Positions 28,534 through 37,704 of a stretch of 64,000 bases of DNA are shown in pieces. The DNA is from RPQJ01 sp963748985 (GTDB lineage Bacteria > Pseudomonadota > Gammaproteobacteria > Steroidobacterales > Steroidobacteraceae): NCBI GenBank assembly GCA_963748985.1, contig CAVVKQ010000025.1, forward strand, positions 1-64,000, read 5' to 3'. How positions within the stretch are numbered: position 1 is the stretch's first letter; every line of letters starts with the position of its first letter. The notes beneath the pieces were generated by a model. The model saw only the letters and a program-made list of their open reading frames with translations. It searched no databases and was not told the origin of the DNA. The translations under genes were made by a program, and so were the position numbers.

Positions 28534-30462
28534 ATGACCAACGCCCTGGCCCCGGCGCAACTGACGCCCCGCGCGATCATCCTCGCCATCGTCCTGGCCG
28601 TCCTGCTCGCCGCTGCCAACACTTACCTCGGGCTGTTCGCCGGACTCACCATCGCATCGGCCATTCCCGCGGCCGTGGTTTCCATGGCCGTGCTGCGGGT
28701 GCTCGGCGGCAGCACCATCCTCGAGAACAACATCGTGCAGACCGGCGCGTCGGCGGGTTCGTCGATCGCCTCGGGTGTGATCTTCACGATCCCGGCACTC
28801 GTCATCCTCGGGCACTGGACCGATTTCCGTTACGCCTGGGTGCTCGCGATCGCCGGTCTCGGCGGCATCCTCGGCGTGTTCTTCTCGGTGCCGCTGCGGC
28901 GTTCGCTGATCGTCGAGCAGAACCTCAAGTTCCCGGAGGGCGTGGCGGCCGCCGAAGTGCTCAAGGCCGGCGACAACCCGGCGCAGGGCGTGAAGCTGCT
29001 CGGCCTGGCCGCGCTCGGCGGTGGCCTCGCCAAGCTCGCGGCCGGCAGTGGCCTGCGCGTGATCCCCGATACCGCGGCAGCCAGCGGCTTTTTCGGCAAG
29101 TGGCTTGCGTACTTCGGCACCAATCTCTCGCCCGCGCTGCTCGGCGTCGGCTACATCGTGGGCCTCAACATCGGCGCGCTCGCCCTCATCGGCGGCATGA
29201 TTTCGTGGAGTGTCGCGATCCCGATCTACGTTGCCTGGTTCCTGCAGGACAACGCGCCGCTGGCACAGCAGCTCGCGGGCGCCGATGCCGAGACGATGGC
29301 CAACGCCGTCTGGTCGGCGCAGGTCCGTTACCTCGGCGTGGGCGCGATGCTCGTCGGCGGCATGTGGGCACTGGTGTCGATCCGCAGTTCGCTCGCGTCG
29401 GGTATTCGCAGCGGCCTCGAGGCCACGCGTGCAGGTGCGGCACGGGCGACCTCGCACACCGAGCAGGACCTGCCGATGAAGGCGATCCTGGTCGGCCTCG
29501 TGCTGTTCACGATTCCGCTCTTCGTCCTCTACCAGCTGATCGTCGACAACATCGGCATCAGCCTCGTGATGACGGTGATCATGATCGTCGCGGGCTTCGT
29601 GTTCACCTCGGTCTCGGCGTACATGGCGGGCCTCGTCGGCTCGTCGAACAACCCCGTCTCGGGTATCACCATCTGCACGATCCTGTTCGCGTCACTGCTG
29701 CTGGTCGTGCTGATGGGACGCGGCGCCGCGCTCGGCCCGGTGGCAGCGATCATGATCGGCTCGGTCGTGTGCTGCGCGGCCTGCATCGGCGGCGACAACC
29801 TGCAGGACCTGAAAGCCGGGCAACTCGTCGGCGCCACGCCGTGGCGGCAACAGGTGATGCTGGCGATCGGTGCCGCAAGCTGCGCGCTCGTGATGGCTCC
29901 CGTCCTCAACCTGCTGCTCAAGGCCTACGGCATCGGCGCGCCCACCGCCGAACATCCGAACGCACTGATCGCGCCGCAGGCCACGTTGATGGCTTCGGTC
30001 GCCAAGGGCATGTTCGGCGGCGAACTGCCGTGGGGCATGATTTCGATCGGCGCGCTGATCGGCGTCGGCATCATCCTGGTCGACGAATACCTCAAGCGCG
30101 TCAAGGCGCCGTTTCGCGCGCCCGTGCTCGCCGTGGCGGTGGGCATCTACCTGCCGCTCGAACTGTCGGTGCCGATCTTCTGCGGCGGCCTGATCGCGCA
30201 CCTCGTCGAGCGCAAGCTGGGCATCAGTGGCGATTCGCCGCAGGCGGAACGAGCGAAGCAGAATGGAATCCTGTTTGCGGCCGGGCTCATCACGGGCGAG
30301 GCACTGATGGGGATCGTCATCGCCATCCCGATCGTGATGTCGGGCAGCGCGGATGTACTGGCCCTCGGGTCGGGGCTGCAGTTCGGCGAAGGGCTCGGCC
30401 TCGCCGTCGTCGCAGGACTTGCGTTGTGGCTGTACCGCGTCGGCGCCAGTCGAGCCGCATGA
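28534..30462 (+). CDS. OPT-family oligopeptide transporter
   Basis: Large inner-membrane permease of the OPT family, which takes up oligopeptides or metal chelates. 642 residues with many hydrophobic helices; typical segments are AAANTYLGLFAGLTIASAIPAAVVSMAVLR, ENNIVQTGASAGSSIASGVIFTIPAL and EQNLKFPEGVAAAEVLKAG. ATG 28534 has GGCGGAA upstream; in-frame ATGs at 28504 and 28447 would add an unconserved N-terminus. It is a fourth candidate peptide importer in the window. The SDR on the opposite strand lies just upstream. Confidence 0.92.
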   Translation: MTNALAPAQLTPRAIILAIVLAVLLAAANTYLGLFAGLTIASAIPAAVVSMAVLRVLGGSTILENNIVQTGASAGSSIASGVIFTIPALVILGHWTDFRYAWVLAIAGLGGILGVFFSVPLRRSLIVEQNLKFPEGVAAAEVLKAGDNPAQGVKLLGLAALGGGLAKLAAGSGLRVIPDTAAASGFFGKWLAYFGTNLSPALLGVGYIVGLNIGALALIGGMISWSVAIPIYVAWFLQDNAPLAQQLAGADAETMANAVWSAQVRYLGVGAMLVGGMWALVSIRSSLASGIRSGLEATRAGAARATSHTEQDLPMKAILVGLVLFTIPLFVLYQLIVDNIGISLVMTVIMIVAGFVFTSVSAYMAGLVGSSNNPVSGITICTILFASLLLVVLMGRGAALGPVAAIMIGSVVCCAACIGGDNLQDLKAGQLVGATPWRQQVMLAIGAASCALVMAPVLNLLLKAYGIGAPTAEHPNALIAPQATLMASVAKGMFGGELPWGMISIGALIGVGIILVDEYLKRVKAPFRAPVLAVAVGIYLPLELSVPIFCGGLIAHLVERKLGISGDSPQAERAKQNGILFAAGLITGEALMGIVIAIPIVMSGSADVLALGSGLQFGEGLGLAVVAGLALWLYRVGASRAA

Positions 30463-30510
30463 ATTCACACGGATGGTGAGACTGCGCGAAGCCCGGCGAC
30501 GGCCCGGGCG

Positions 30511-31395
30511 ATGACCGCCTTCAGGGCACGCCTGTACGCGTGCTTTGCGCTCGTTTACCTGGTCTGGGGATCGAGCTTCCTCGTGATTCGCATTGGCGTC
30601 ACGGACCTGCCGCCACTGCTCTTTGCGGCTGGCCGCGCCCTCATCGGCGGCTCCGTGCTGCTCACACTCGCGCTGTATCGTGGCGACCGCCTGCCGAGCA
30701 CCGCGCACGAATGGAAACTGATGTGCTTTTTTTCAATTGTCCTGATCGCGTTGAGCAGCGGCCCATCCACGTTCGCGCTCAAGCACCTGCCGTCCAACGA
30801 AGTCGCGCTGCTCAACGCCAGCCTCGCCTTATGGATAGCAGGCCTCGGGACCCTCGGGCCGAAAGGACAGTCGCTCTCGAGGATCAGCCTGCTCGGATTG
30901 ATGCTCGGCTTCATCGGCGTGGCGCTGCTGGTCTGGCCCGCGGATTTTCGACTTACACCGCACGTCGGCTGGCAACTGCTGGTGCTGGCCGCTGCCCTGG
31001 TCTGGTCGGCCGGAACGATCATTTACCGCAACATGACCATGCCTGTGGGCCCCATCGGCTTCAACGCGATCATCATGCTGCTCGGTGGCCTGGTGCTGTT
31101 CGTCGCGGGTACCGCGTCCGGCGAACTGCCACGCTGGCACTGGGGCCTGTCCGGGGTGCTCGCGCTGATTTTCCTCGGCGTATTCACCTCGGCAATGACC
31201 TACTCGGCATTCACGTGGCTGATGAAGAACGCGCGCACGGATCGCGTCGCGACGTTTGCCTACGTCAACCCGGCCATCGCCACCTTGCTCGGGTGGATGG
31301 TCCTCGGCGAGTCGCTCACCCCGCAGCAGATCCTGGGCATGCTCGTGGTGCTGGGCGGCGTCGTGCTGGTGACGATGCCGCAACGCTATTTCTAG
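30511..31395 (+). CDS. EamA/DMT-family transporter
   Basis: 294-residue drug/metabolite transporter with ten predicted helices in two EamA repeats (about 8-140 and 155-288). It begins ALVYLVWGSSFLVIRIGV and ends in a second repeat containing AFTWLMKNARTDRVATFAYVNPAIATLLGWMVLGE, both typical of the family. Exporter of amino acids or small metabolites in known relatives; the substrate cannot be read here. A run of T (30727-30732) inside the gene is unusual for this GC-rich region but leaves the frame intact. Confidence 0.9.
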   Translation: MTAFRARLYACFALVYLVWGSSFLVIRIGVTDLPPLLFAAGRALIGGSVLLTLALYRGDRLPSTAHEWKLMCFFSIVLIALSSGPSTFALKHLPSNEVALLNASLALWIAGLGTLGPKGQSLSRISLLGLMLGFIGVALLVWPADFRLTPHVGWQLLVLAAALVWSAGTIIYRNMTMPVGPIGFNAIIMLLGGLVLFVAGTASGELPRWHWGLSGVLALIFLGVFTSAMTYSAFTWLMKNARTDRVATFAYVNPAIATLLGWMVLGESLTPQQILGMLVVLGGVVLVTMPQRYF

Positions 31396-31405
31396 CGGCT
31401 GAACC

Positions 31406-31780
31406 TCAGCGGTTGGCCGGGAATTTCTCGAACCTGCCGGACGAGCCGATCAGGCCCGAAGCGGCCCACGAGACGATGCTGACGATGATCGCAGCGCCCA
31501 CGGCGGTCCAGAAGCCCGAGATCGTGAAGCCAGGGACGACCCACGCGACCAGCGCGACCATGCCGGCGTTCAGCACCAGCAGGAACAGGCCGAGCGTCAC
31601 GACCGTGATCGGCAGTGTCAGGATGAACGCGAGCGGACGCACGAAGGCATTGACGATGCCGAGCAGCACCGCGGCCAGCAGGAGCTTGGACGGCGTCGCG
31701 AAGTGCAACCCGTCGAGCAGCTGGTTCGCCACCCACAGGCCCAGCGCGGAAATCACGGCACGCAGCAGGAATCCAACCAT
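31406..31780 (-). CDS. Small four-helix membrane protein, phage-holin-IV/YvlD-like
   Basis: 124 residues with four membrane helices (FLLRAVISALGLWVANQLL, KLLLAAVLLGIVNAFVRP, LPITVVTLGLFLLVLNAGM, AVGAAIIVSIVSWAAS). The family is widespread in bacterial chromosomes and is named for holin similarity; its role is unknown and it is not evidence of a phage. Start 31780 is supported by GGGAG 8 bp upstream. Convergent with the EamA gene, 10 bp apart. Confidence 0.87.
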   Translation of the reverse strand: MVGFLLRAVISALGLWVANQLLDGLHFATPSKLLLAAVLLGIVNAFVRPLAFILTLPITVVTLGLFLLVLNAGMVALVAWVVPGFTISGFWTAVGAAIIVSIVSWAASGLIGSSGRFEKFPANR

Positions 31781-31892
31781 GTCGAGCGCTCCCTTCGTAA
31801 CGGCGCCGGGCGCCGTCGGTTGACCTGCGCGCGATGGTAATGGAATCTGCACGGCGTCACACCCATCCCGGCAGCCCCGGAATCGAGAAGCC

Positions 31893-32282
31893 ATGGAATT
31901 CGTCGCCATCGTCGCCCTGCTCGCCGTCCTGCAGTACCTTTATTTTGCGACTCTGGTCGCGCAGGCGCGCGGCAAGTTCGGCGTGAACGGTCCGGCGGTG
32001 ACAGGACATCCGGTCTTCGAGCGTTATTTCCGCGTGCAGATGAATACGCTCGAGCTGTTGATCGCGCTGCTGCCAGGACTCTGGCTGTTCGCGTACTACG
32101 TGCGCCCGACGTGGGCCGCGCTCCTGGGCGCGGTCTACCTGGTGGGTCGCTTCGTGTACCTGCGCAGCTACGTGGCAGATCCTGCGAAACGCGGCGTTGG
32201 TTTCGGGCTCAGCATGCTGCCGATCTTCGTCCTGCTGCTCGGGGCGCTGATCGGCGCCGGTTCAGCGCTTCTGCGCGGTTGA
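31893..32282 (+). CDS. MAPEG family membrane protein
   Basis: 129-residue integral membrane protein of the MAPEG group (membrane-associated proteins in eicosanoid and glutathione metabolism), which use or bind glutathione. The signature ERYFRVQMNTLELL is present, with four helices. Its 3' end overlaps the convergent ctp gene by 21 bp. Enzyme activity is inferred from the family only. Confidence 0.88.
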   Translation: MEFVAIVALLAVLQYLYFATLVAQARGKFGVNGPAVTGHPVFERYFRVQMNTLELLIALLPGLWLFAYYVRPTWAALLGAVYLVGRFVYLRSYVADPAKRGVGFGLSMLPIFVLLLGALIGAGSALLRG

Positions 32283-33572
32283 CGCCGGCTTGACCGCCGC
32301 GTAGTGCGTGCCGAGCCCGCGGTCTTTCAGGTACTGGAGTGCCGTGAGGACGGCGGCATCCTTCATCGGCACGACCGGTGCGTGCCGTGCCTGGCCGACG
32401 ATCGTCGGACCGATCGCGATGTCAGGTTCGATCCCGCGTTCGTGTATCGACGAGCCTGACGGCGTGAAGTAGAGCGAGGTCGTGAGCTTCAGCGCCTGGC
32501 CGTCGCGCAACGGAATCACCGTCTGCACGGAGCCCTTGCCGAAGGTGCGCTCGCCCATCAAGGTCGCGCGGCCGTGATCACGCAACGCGCCGGCAACGAT
32601 CTCCGACCCGGACGCCGAACCGCCGTCGACCAGCACGACCAGCGGCTGGCCATCGAGCGCATCGCCCGGTGTCGCGGACATTTCGAAACGGGACGCGGGC
32701 GTGCGCCCGTCGGCGCGCACGATCACGCCGGCATCGAGGAAGGCATCGGCGATGCTGACGGCTGATTCGAGCACGCCGCCCGGATTGCCACGCAGGTCGA
32801 GCACGAGGCCGCGCAGAGGGTGGAACGCCGACTTCGGCGACCTGTGCACGAGCGTCGACAGGGCCTGCACGAGGTCGTCCGGCGTGGAGTCGCTGAACTG
32901 CGTGATGCGGACGTAGCCGAAATCACCCGGCAGCGGCTCCGCGCGAACCGAATGCACGTGCACTTCGCCGCGCTCGAGCGTGAACACCAGCGGTTCCGGC
33001 TCGCCTTTGCGACCGACCGCAAGCTCGACCTCTGTGCCTGTCACGCCGCGCATGCGGCCGATCGTCTCGTCGAGACTGTCGGCGGTGACGGGCTGGTCGT
33101 TGACGGCAAGCACGATGTCGCCGGCATGTACGCCGGCTTTCGCGGCAGGCGAGCCTTCGATCGGCGTCACGACGACCACGCGGCCGTCCTGGGCCGAAAC
33201 CTCGATACCCACGCCGGTGTAGCTGCCGGTCGTCGTGGCACGCATCTCGTCGTAGGCGGCGGCGTCGAGAAAAGCGGAATGCGGATCGAGGTCGGAGACG
33301 ATGCCCTTGACCGCGGCCTCGTCGAACGCCGAATCGGGGACCGGTTGCACGTATTCGCGACGGATGCGGCCCACCACTTCGTCGATCAGCTGATGGCCGG
33401 CGACCGGCCTCGCGGTCGTCACGGCAACGGCGGCCGGGACCGCCTGCGGGGCGGTAAACCACTGCGGTGCACGGGCGAGGCCGTACCCCAGGGCAATTCC
33501 GGCCACGGCGGCCAGGAGGATGTGCGAACGGGCAGTCACTTGGGTCAGGCGGTCCTGGTTCCGGCGGAGCAC
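32262..33572 (-). CDS. ctpA: Carboxy-terminal processing protease, S41 family
   Basis: Periplasmic serine protease of 436 residues: N-terminal signal anchor (ILLAAVAGIALGYGLA), a cap region, a PDZ domain (about 115-200; GVGIEVSAQDGRVVVVTPIEGSPAAKAG) and the S41 catalytic domain with Ser in GGSASGSEI and Lys in FGKGSVQ. Relatives control cell-wall hydrolases. GTG 33572 overlaps the GGDEF-EAL gene by 28 bp; GTG 33539 is an alternative with no overlap. It lies in the same strand block as envC, as in Pseudomonas. Confidence 0.94.
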   Translation of the reverse strand: MLRRNQDRLTQVTARSHILLAAVAGIALGYGLARAPQWFTAPQAVPAAVAVTTARPVAGHQLIDEVVGRIRREYVQPVPDSAFDEAAVKGIVSDLDPHSAFLDAAAYDEMRATTTGSYTGVGIEVSAQDGRVVVVTPIEGSPAAKAGVHAGDIVLAVNDQPVTADSLDETIGRMRGVTGTEVELAVGRKGEPEPLVFTLERGEVHVHSVRAEPLPGDFGYVRITQFSDSTPDDLVQALSTLVHRSPKSAFHPLRGLVLDLRGNPGGVLESAVSIADAFLDAGVIVRADGRTPASRFEMSATPGDALDGQPLVVLVDGGSASGSEIVAGALRDHGRATLMGERTFGKGSVQTVIPLRDGQALKLTTSLYFTPSGSSIHERGIEPDIAIGPTIVGQARHAPVVPMKDAAVLTALQYLKDRGLGTHYAAVKPASTAQKR

Positions 33573-35779
33573 TCCATGTTAGCGCCAACCAGTGTGCCGA
33601 GCACACCCTCGAGCGGCATGGGCCGTCCGATGTAAAAGCCCTGCCCGTAGTCGACCCCCAGGGAGCGGGTTGCCTGCCAGATCGCCTCGCTTTCGACGCA
33701 TTCCGCCACGGTCTTGAGCTTCATGGCCCGCGCGAGCTGGACGATCGCGCTCAGCATCGCCTGCGAGCGGTCGTCCGTCACGACGTCGCGCACGAAAATG
33801 CCGTCGATCTTGAGGTGCGTGACCGGCAGCGTCTTCAGGTAGGTGAGGGAGCTGAGACCGCGACCGAAATCGTCGAGCGCGACGTCGCAGCCGAGTTCGC
33901 GCAGCCGGCGGATCAGGGCCTCCGCCCGGACGATGTTCGCGACGGCCGCCGTCTCGGTGACCTCGAACGACAACAGTCCACGCGGCAGCTTGCTGTCGCG
34001 CAACACGGTGTCCATGAACACGGCGAATTCCGCGTCGCCGAGCGACTGCCCGGAAATGTTCACCGCAAAACAGGCCTGCATTTCCTGCAGCCTCGACGCG
34101 TGCGGGGCCAGCATCTCGATCGTGCGGCGCACGACCCAGCGGTCGATGGCTGGCGCCAGCTGGTAGCGTTCCGCGGCCGAGAGGAATTTTTCCGGCGGCA
34201 CGCTCTCGCCCTGCTCGTTGCTCATGCGCAGCAGCAACTCGAACTTCGGCGTCGCGGGCGCATCGCCGAACGGCACGACGGTCTGCGCCTCGAGCCTGAA
34301 GCGCTGGTCCAGCAACGCCGAGCGCACCGTGCCGATGAGCGTAAGGTCGGTGTAGCGGCGCACGATGCTCTGGTCGCCGTCGTAATAGGTTTCGACCCGG
34401 TTGCGGCCGCGATCCTTCGCGGCCTTGCAGGCGATCTCGGCGGACGCGAGCGCGTGCGACAGCGGATGATTGCCTTCGACGATGTTCGCCACGCCGAGGC
34501 TGGCGGTCACTTCGACCTGCTGCCGTTCGCGCAGGAAGCCGAGCCGCTCGAATGAAAGTCGCAGGTTCTCGGCGATTTCTTCCGTCGTTTCGATCGACGT
34601 CTCGGGCACGAAGATGGCGAAACGGTCGCCCGAGATGCGGGCCGCCAGCATGCGCGGCGCAAGGCTCTGCCGGATGCTCTCGGCGACGCGCACGATCACC
34701 GAGTCACCTACGTGCATGCCGAGGTTCTCGTTCAGCACGTGCAGGCGGTCGATGTCGAGATAGATGACGCAATTGTCCTTCTGCAGCGTCTGCGGCGTCA
34801 GTACGGCGTTGGTGCGCTTCTCGAACGCGGGTCGCGTCAGCAGGCCCGTCGACGGATCGTACGAATTCATCAGGATGTAGGCGACGCGGCGCCCGAGCAG
34901 TTCGACGATACGCACCTGGCGCAGGTCGAAGTCCGGCGAATGCAGGCGCTTGAACAGCACCAGCACGCCGTGCACGCGCTGGGCGCCATGCATCACGGGA
35001 CACGCAAGAATCTTGTACGGCACGTTGGCAAACGGCCCGGAGTCGTGCGGGACGTTGGAAGTCATCGTCTGGCGGTGCAGCTGGGCCCAGCCGAGCACCT
35101 GGCGATGCGTGCGCGTCAGGACATCAGCGCCCGCACGCGGCGGCGTGTCGGTCGCGGTGCGGCACACGGCGATGTTCTTGTCCGGGATCAGGAGTGCGCC
35201 GACGGCGCAGCCGAGATGATCGACGCAACCCTGGACCAGCTTCGCGAAGTCGTCCGTGGAGTCACCGCCCTCGGACTCCTCCTGCGCCGCACCGAGCAGC
35301 AACTCGAGGTCACGATCGCGCACCACGAGGCTGCGCTGCAGGTTGCCGATGCTGGACTGCGACGCGAGTTCGCGCTCGAGGCACTGCAGCGCCGGCCGCA
35401 GCAGTCCATGCACCAGCGTGAATGGCCGGGGATCCCGGTTCGACTCGCGGCTCGCCATGCCGACGACGCCGAGCATCGCGCCGTCACCGTTGCGCAGCAG
35501 GAAAACGTAAGCGACCCGCTCACCCGGCAGCGGCTCCGCGAAGCCGGCACCCATCGCACCGGGCTCCGCGAGTTCGGCGGCCTGGGCATCCTGCTGCAGG
35601 GCTTGCAGCTCGATGTCGTCGTTTTCACCGCTGGCCCATACCGGCACGCCGAGGCGGTCGTAGACGACGATCGAATGCGCACGCGGCAGCAGCATCTTGA
35701 GCAGCTGCCCGTACGGGTCGAGCGATGTGCCGCTCAACGGTGCGGGTGCGTCTGAGAATTGTTCTGCGTTTGAGGCCAT
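33545..35779 (-). CDS. GAF-like/GGDEF/EAL protein, probable c-di-GMP phosphodiesterase
   Basis: 744 residues. N-terminal half (1-300) looks like a sensory GAF region; a GGDEF domain follows at about 315-475 and an EAL domain at about 490-740. The GGDEF signature is degenerate (ISGDRF), so cyclase activity is unlikely. EAL residues look intact: ELLLR in place of EALLR, the N in VNISG, the E in FEVTET, DDFG, K in KIDG, E in AECVE and Q in YGQGFY. It should therefore hydrolyse c-di-GMP, perhaps with the GGDEF part binding GTP. Start ATG 35779 begins MASNAEQFSD; the open frame upstream is antisense to envC coding. Confidence 0.9.
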   Translation of the reverse strand: MASNAEQFSDAPAPLSGTSLDPYGQLLKMLLPRAHSIVVYDRLGVPVWASGENDDIELQALQQDAQAAELAEPGAMGAGFAEPLPGERVAYVFLLRNGDGAMLGVVGMASRESNRDPRPFTLVHGLLRPALQCLERELASQSSIGNLQRSLVVRDRDLELLLGAAQEESEGGDSTDDFAKLVQGCVDHLGCAVGALLIPDKNIAVCRTATDTPPRAGADVLTRTHRQVLGWAQLHRQTMTSNVPHDSGPFANVPYKILACPVMHGAQRVHGVLVLFKRLHSPDFDLRQVRIVELLGRRVAYILMNSYDPSTGLLTRPAFEKRTNAVLTPQTLQKDNCVIYLDIDRLHVLNENLGMHVGDSVIVRVAESIRQSLAPRMLAARISGDRFAIFVPETSIETTEEIAENLRLSFERLGFLRERQQVEVTASLGVANIVEGNHPLSHALASAEIACKAAKDRGRNRVETYYDGDQSIVRRYTDLTLIGTVRSALLDQRFRLEAQTVVPFGDAPATPKFELLLRMSNEQGESVPPEKFLSAAERYQLAPAIDRWVVRRTIEMLAPHASRLQEMQACFAVNISGQSLGDAEFAVFMDTVLRDSKLPRGLLSFEVTETAAVANIVRAEALIRRLRELGCDVALDDFGRGLSSLTYLKTLPVTHLKIDGIFVRDVVTDDRSQAMLSAIVQLARAMKLKTVAECVESEAIWQATRSLGVDYGQGFYIGRPMPLEGVLGTLVGANMECSAGTRTA

Positions 35780-35865
35780 CGGTCCCAGCCCATGCCCTGG
35801 GCAACGAATTTGATCTGGAACCGGATGATCCGGAAAAAGGGGGGGGCCAAACCGTGATGCAGAGC

Positions 35866-37134
35866 CTATTTCCGGGTGAGCCAGGTCTGCGGGTCGACCG
35901 GCGTCTTGCCGCGACGGACCTCGAAGTACAGGGCTGGCTGGCTGTGGCCGCCGGAATCGCCGACGGAGCCGATGACGTCCCCGGCCACGACGGACTCGCC
36001 GACTTTGCGGAACAGCTCTTCGTTGTGACCATAGAGGCTCATGTAGCCGCCACCATGATCGATGACCAGCATCAGCCCCATGCCCGGCAGCCAGTCGCCG
36101 TACACGACGCGCCCCGCGTAAGGAGCGCGCACCCGGGCGCCGCGGTCCGTCCCGATCAGCATGCCCTGCCAGCGCATCGAGCCACCCGCGCGGGACTGAC
36201 CGAACTTCGCGATGACTTTGCCGTCCTGCACCGGCCACGGCAGCTTGCCGCGCAAGGGCTCGAACGGTGCCTGTTGCGCCACGGTGCCCGTCGAACCGCC
36301 CCTGCGCGCGGGCTGGGCCTGCTGCGAGCGTTCGATGGCTTTGCGCAGCTCGGCGATCAGCCGCTCGACTGACTTCGCCTGGGACTGCAGCTGCTTCAGC
36401 TCGCCGCCCCGGGCCTTGATCTGCTGGTCGATCGCGCGCACGGCCTGCGCGCGCTTGTCCTGTGACGACTTGAGGTCGGCCACACGCCGCTCGCGCTGTT
36501 GCTCGAGTGTCTCGATCCGGGTCTTCTCGGCCACGATCTTTTCGCGGACCAGCGCCAGGTGCTCGAGCTGGTCCTGAATGCCGCGGATGCGGTCCGCCCG
36601 GGCGCGGCCGAAGTAGCCGTAATACGCGAGCATGCGCCCGAAATTCGACGGATCCTCTTGATTTAAAAGAAGTTTCAGCTGCTCCTCACGGCCGTTCACA
36701 TAGGCCGTCCGCAGCTCGCCGGCCAGCTCGGCGCGCTCCCCATCCAGCTCCTGTTCGCGGCGCGACTGCTCCGCTTCGAGCTCGCGCACGCGCGCTTCCA
36801 CCGCCAGTCGCTGCGCCCGGATTTCGTCGAGTTCCTTGCGCGCCGACTGGACGCCGAGTTCGGCGTCGCGCAGCTGCCCGGACAGCTTGTCCCGCTTCTG
36901 CACGTCCTCGTTGACGGTCTTGCGGACCTTGTCGATCCGCTGGTTGAGCTTGCGCAGCTCGGCCTCTTTCTGCGCCGGCGTCTGCTTCACCGCAGCCAGG
37001 ACTGGCCCTGGTGCCAGGACCAGCACCGCCACCACCAACCCGGCAAGTGCCTGCCCGAACCGAGCGCGAACCAGCCGCACCAGGGGACGGATCCGCGGCG
37101 CAGCGCTCGGTGGGGTGGGGGAAAATGCAGGCAT
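35866..37134 (-). CDS. envC: EnvC-like murein hydrolase activator, M23 (LytM) domain
   Basis: Periplasmic factor of 422 residues: signal peptide (LAGLVVAVLVLAPGPVLA), a long coiled coil (about 50-275, rich in E, Q, R and K) and a C-terminal LytM domain (HGGGYMSLYGHNEEL, SGGHSQPALYFEVRRGKTPVDPQTWL). The first zinc ligand region reads MRWQGMLIGTDRG, with no histidine where active M23 peptidases have H-x-G-x-D, as in EnvC, which activates amidases instead of cutting peptidoglycan. Start ATG 37134. It lies next to ctpA and the rhodanese-grx-secB set, as in Pseudomonas, but without gpmI between. Confidence 0.9.
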   Translation of the reverse strand: MPAFSPTPPSAAPRIRPLVRLVRARFGQALAGLVVAVLVLAPGPVLAAVKQTPAQKEAELRKLNQRIDKVRKTVNEDVQKRDKLSGQLRDAELGVQSARKELDEIRAQRLAVEARVRELEAEQSRREQELDGERAELAGELRTAYVNGREEQLKLLLNQEDPSNFGRMLAYYGYFGRARADRIRGIQDQLEHLALVREKIVAEKTRIETLEQQRERRVADLKSSQDKRAQAVRAIDQQIKARGGELKQLQSQAKSVERLIAELRKAIERSQQAQPARRGGSTGTVAQQAPFEPLRGKLPWPVQDGKVIAKFGQSRAGGSMRWQGMLIGTDRGARVRAPYAGRVVYGDWLPGMGLMLVIDHGGGYMSLYGHNEELFRKVGESVVAGDVIGSVGDSGGHSQPALYFEVRRGKTPVDPQTWLTRK

Positions 37135-37209
37135 CAGGCGGTGTTTGCGGCGGTTCACTGCGGCGGCGGGGGCGACAAATCCGCGCAAGTCTAGCCTGTC
37201 GGCAGGGAC

Positions 37210-37218
37210 TGCTATAAT
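37210..37218 (+). promoter_or_regulatory. Extended -10 promoter of the rhodanese-grxC-secB-gpsA set
   Basis: TGCTATAAT is a consensus -10 (TATAAT at 37213-37218) with the TG extension, 28 bp before the rhodanese ATG. No clear -35 box is present at 17 bp, as often in extended -10 promoters. Confidence 0.6.
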
Positions 37219-37245
37219 TCGCGCCCCTTTTTGCCGGTCTCCCTG

Positions 37246-37704
37246 ATGGATCGTCTTCTTGAATATGCCGCCCGCCATCCCCTGCTGGCCGGCGGCACGG
37301 TGGTCCTCGCCCTGGCCCTCGCGGCGTACGAATTCAGCCGTGCCCGTTCCGGCGGGCAGGCCGTCGGACCCACCGAAGCCGTGCGCCTGATGAACCAGGG
37401 CGCGCTGCTGGTAGACGTCCGCTCGCAGGCCGAGTTCGACTCCGGCCACATCCTGGATGCCCGGCACGTGCCGCAGGACCAGGTCGCCCAGGCCGCGGAG
37501 ACGCTCAAGCGCTTCAAGGACAAGGTCGTGATCACCTGCTGCGAAAGCGGCATGCGCTCGGGCGCGGCAGCCCGGGTGTTGCAAGCGCAGGGATTCACGA
37601 ACGTGGTCAACCTCCGTGGCGGCGTGCAGGCCTGGCGCGCCGAGAACCTGCCGCTCGTCAAGGAAGGCGGCGGCAAGTCCCGGCACGACGGAACCAAGGC
37701 ATGA
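37246..37704 (+). CDS. Membrane-anchored rhodanese domain protein
   Basis: 152 residues: N-terminal membrane helix (PLLAGGTVVLALALAAYEF) and one rhodanese domain (about 45-140) with VDVRSQAEFDSGHI and the active loop CESGMRSG carrying the catalytic cysteine. Likely a sulfur carrier or transferase facing the membrane surface. ATG 37246 is favoured; its stop overlaps the grxC start (ATGA-type, 37701-37704). The order rhodanese-grx-secB matches other gammaproteobacteria. Confidence 0.92.
   Translation: MDRLLEYAARHPLLAGGTVVLALALAAYEFSRARSGGQAVGPTEAVRLMNQGALLVDVRSQAEFDSGHILDARHVPQDQVAQAAETLKRFKDKVVITCCESGMRSGAAARVLQAQGFTNVVNLRGGVQAWRAENLPLVKEGGGKSRHDGTKA

Noticed and set aside
31406..31780. Holin-like gene as a sign of prophage
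   Set aside because: This family is common in bacterial chromosomes, and no other phage gene is near.
35865..35880. CCTATTTCCGGGTGAG resembling part of the dispersed palindrome
   Set aside because: Only about 9 bases match, there is no arm structure, and it encodes the LTRK end and stop of EnvC on the minus strand.
33545..36238. Longer start for the GGDEF-EAL protein at 36238
   Set aside because: The extra 153 codons are an Arg/Gly-rich shifted reading of the envC 3' part; the sensible N-terminus begins at 35779.
35866..37686. Longer start for EnvC at 37686
   Set aside because: The extension is antisense to the rhodanese gene and precedes a clear signal peptide at 37134.
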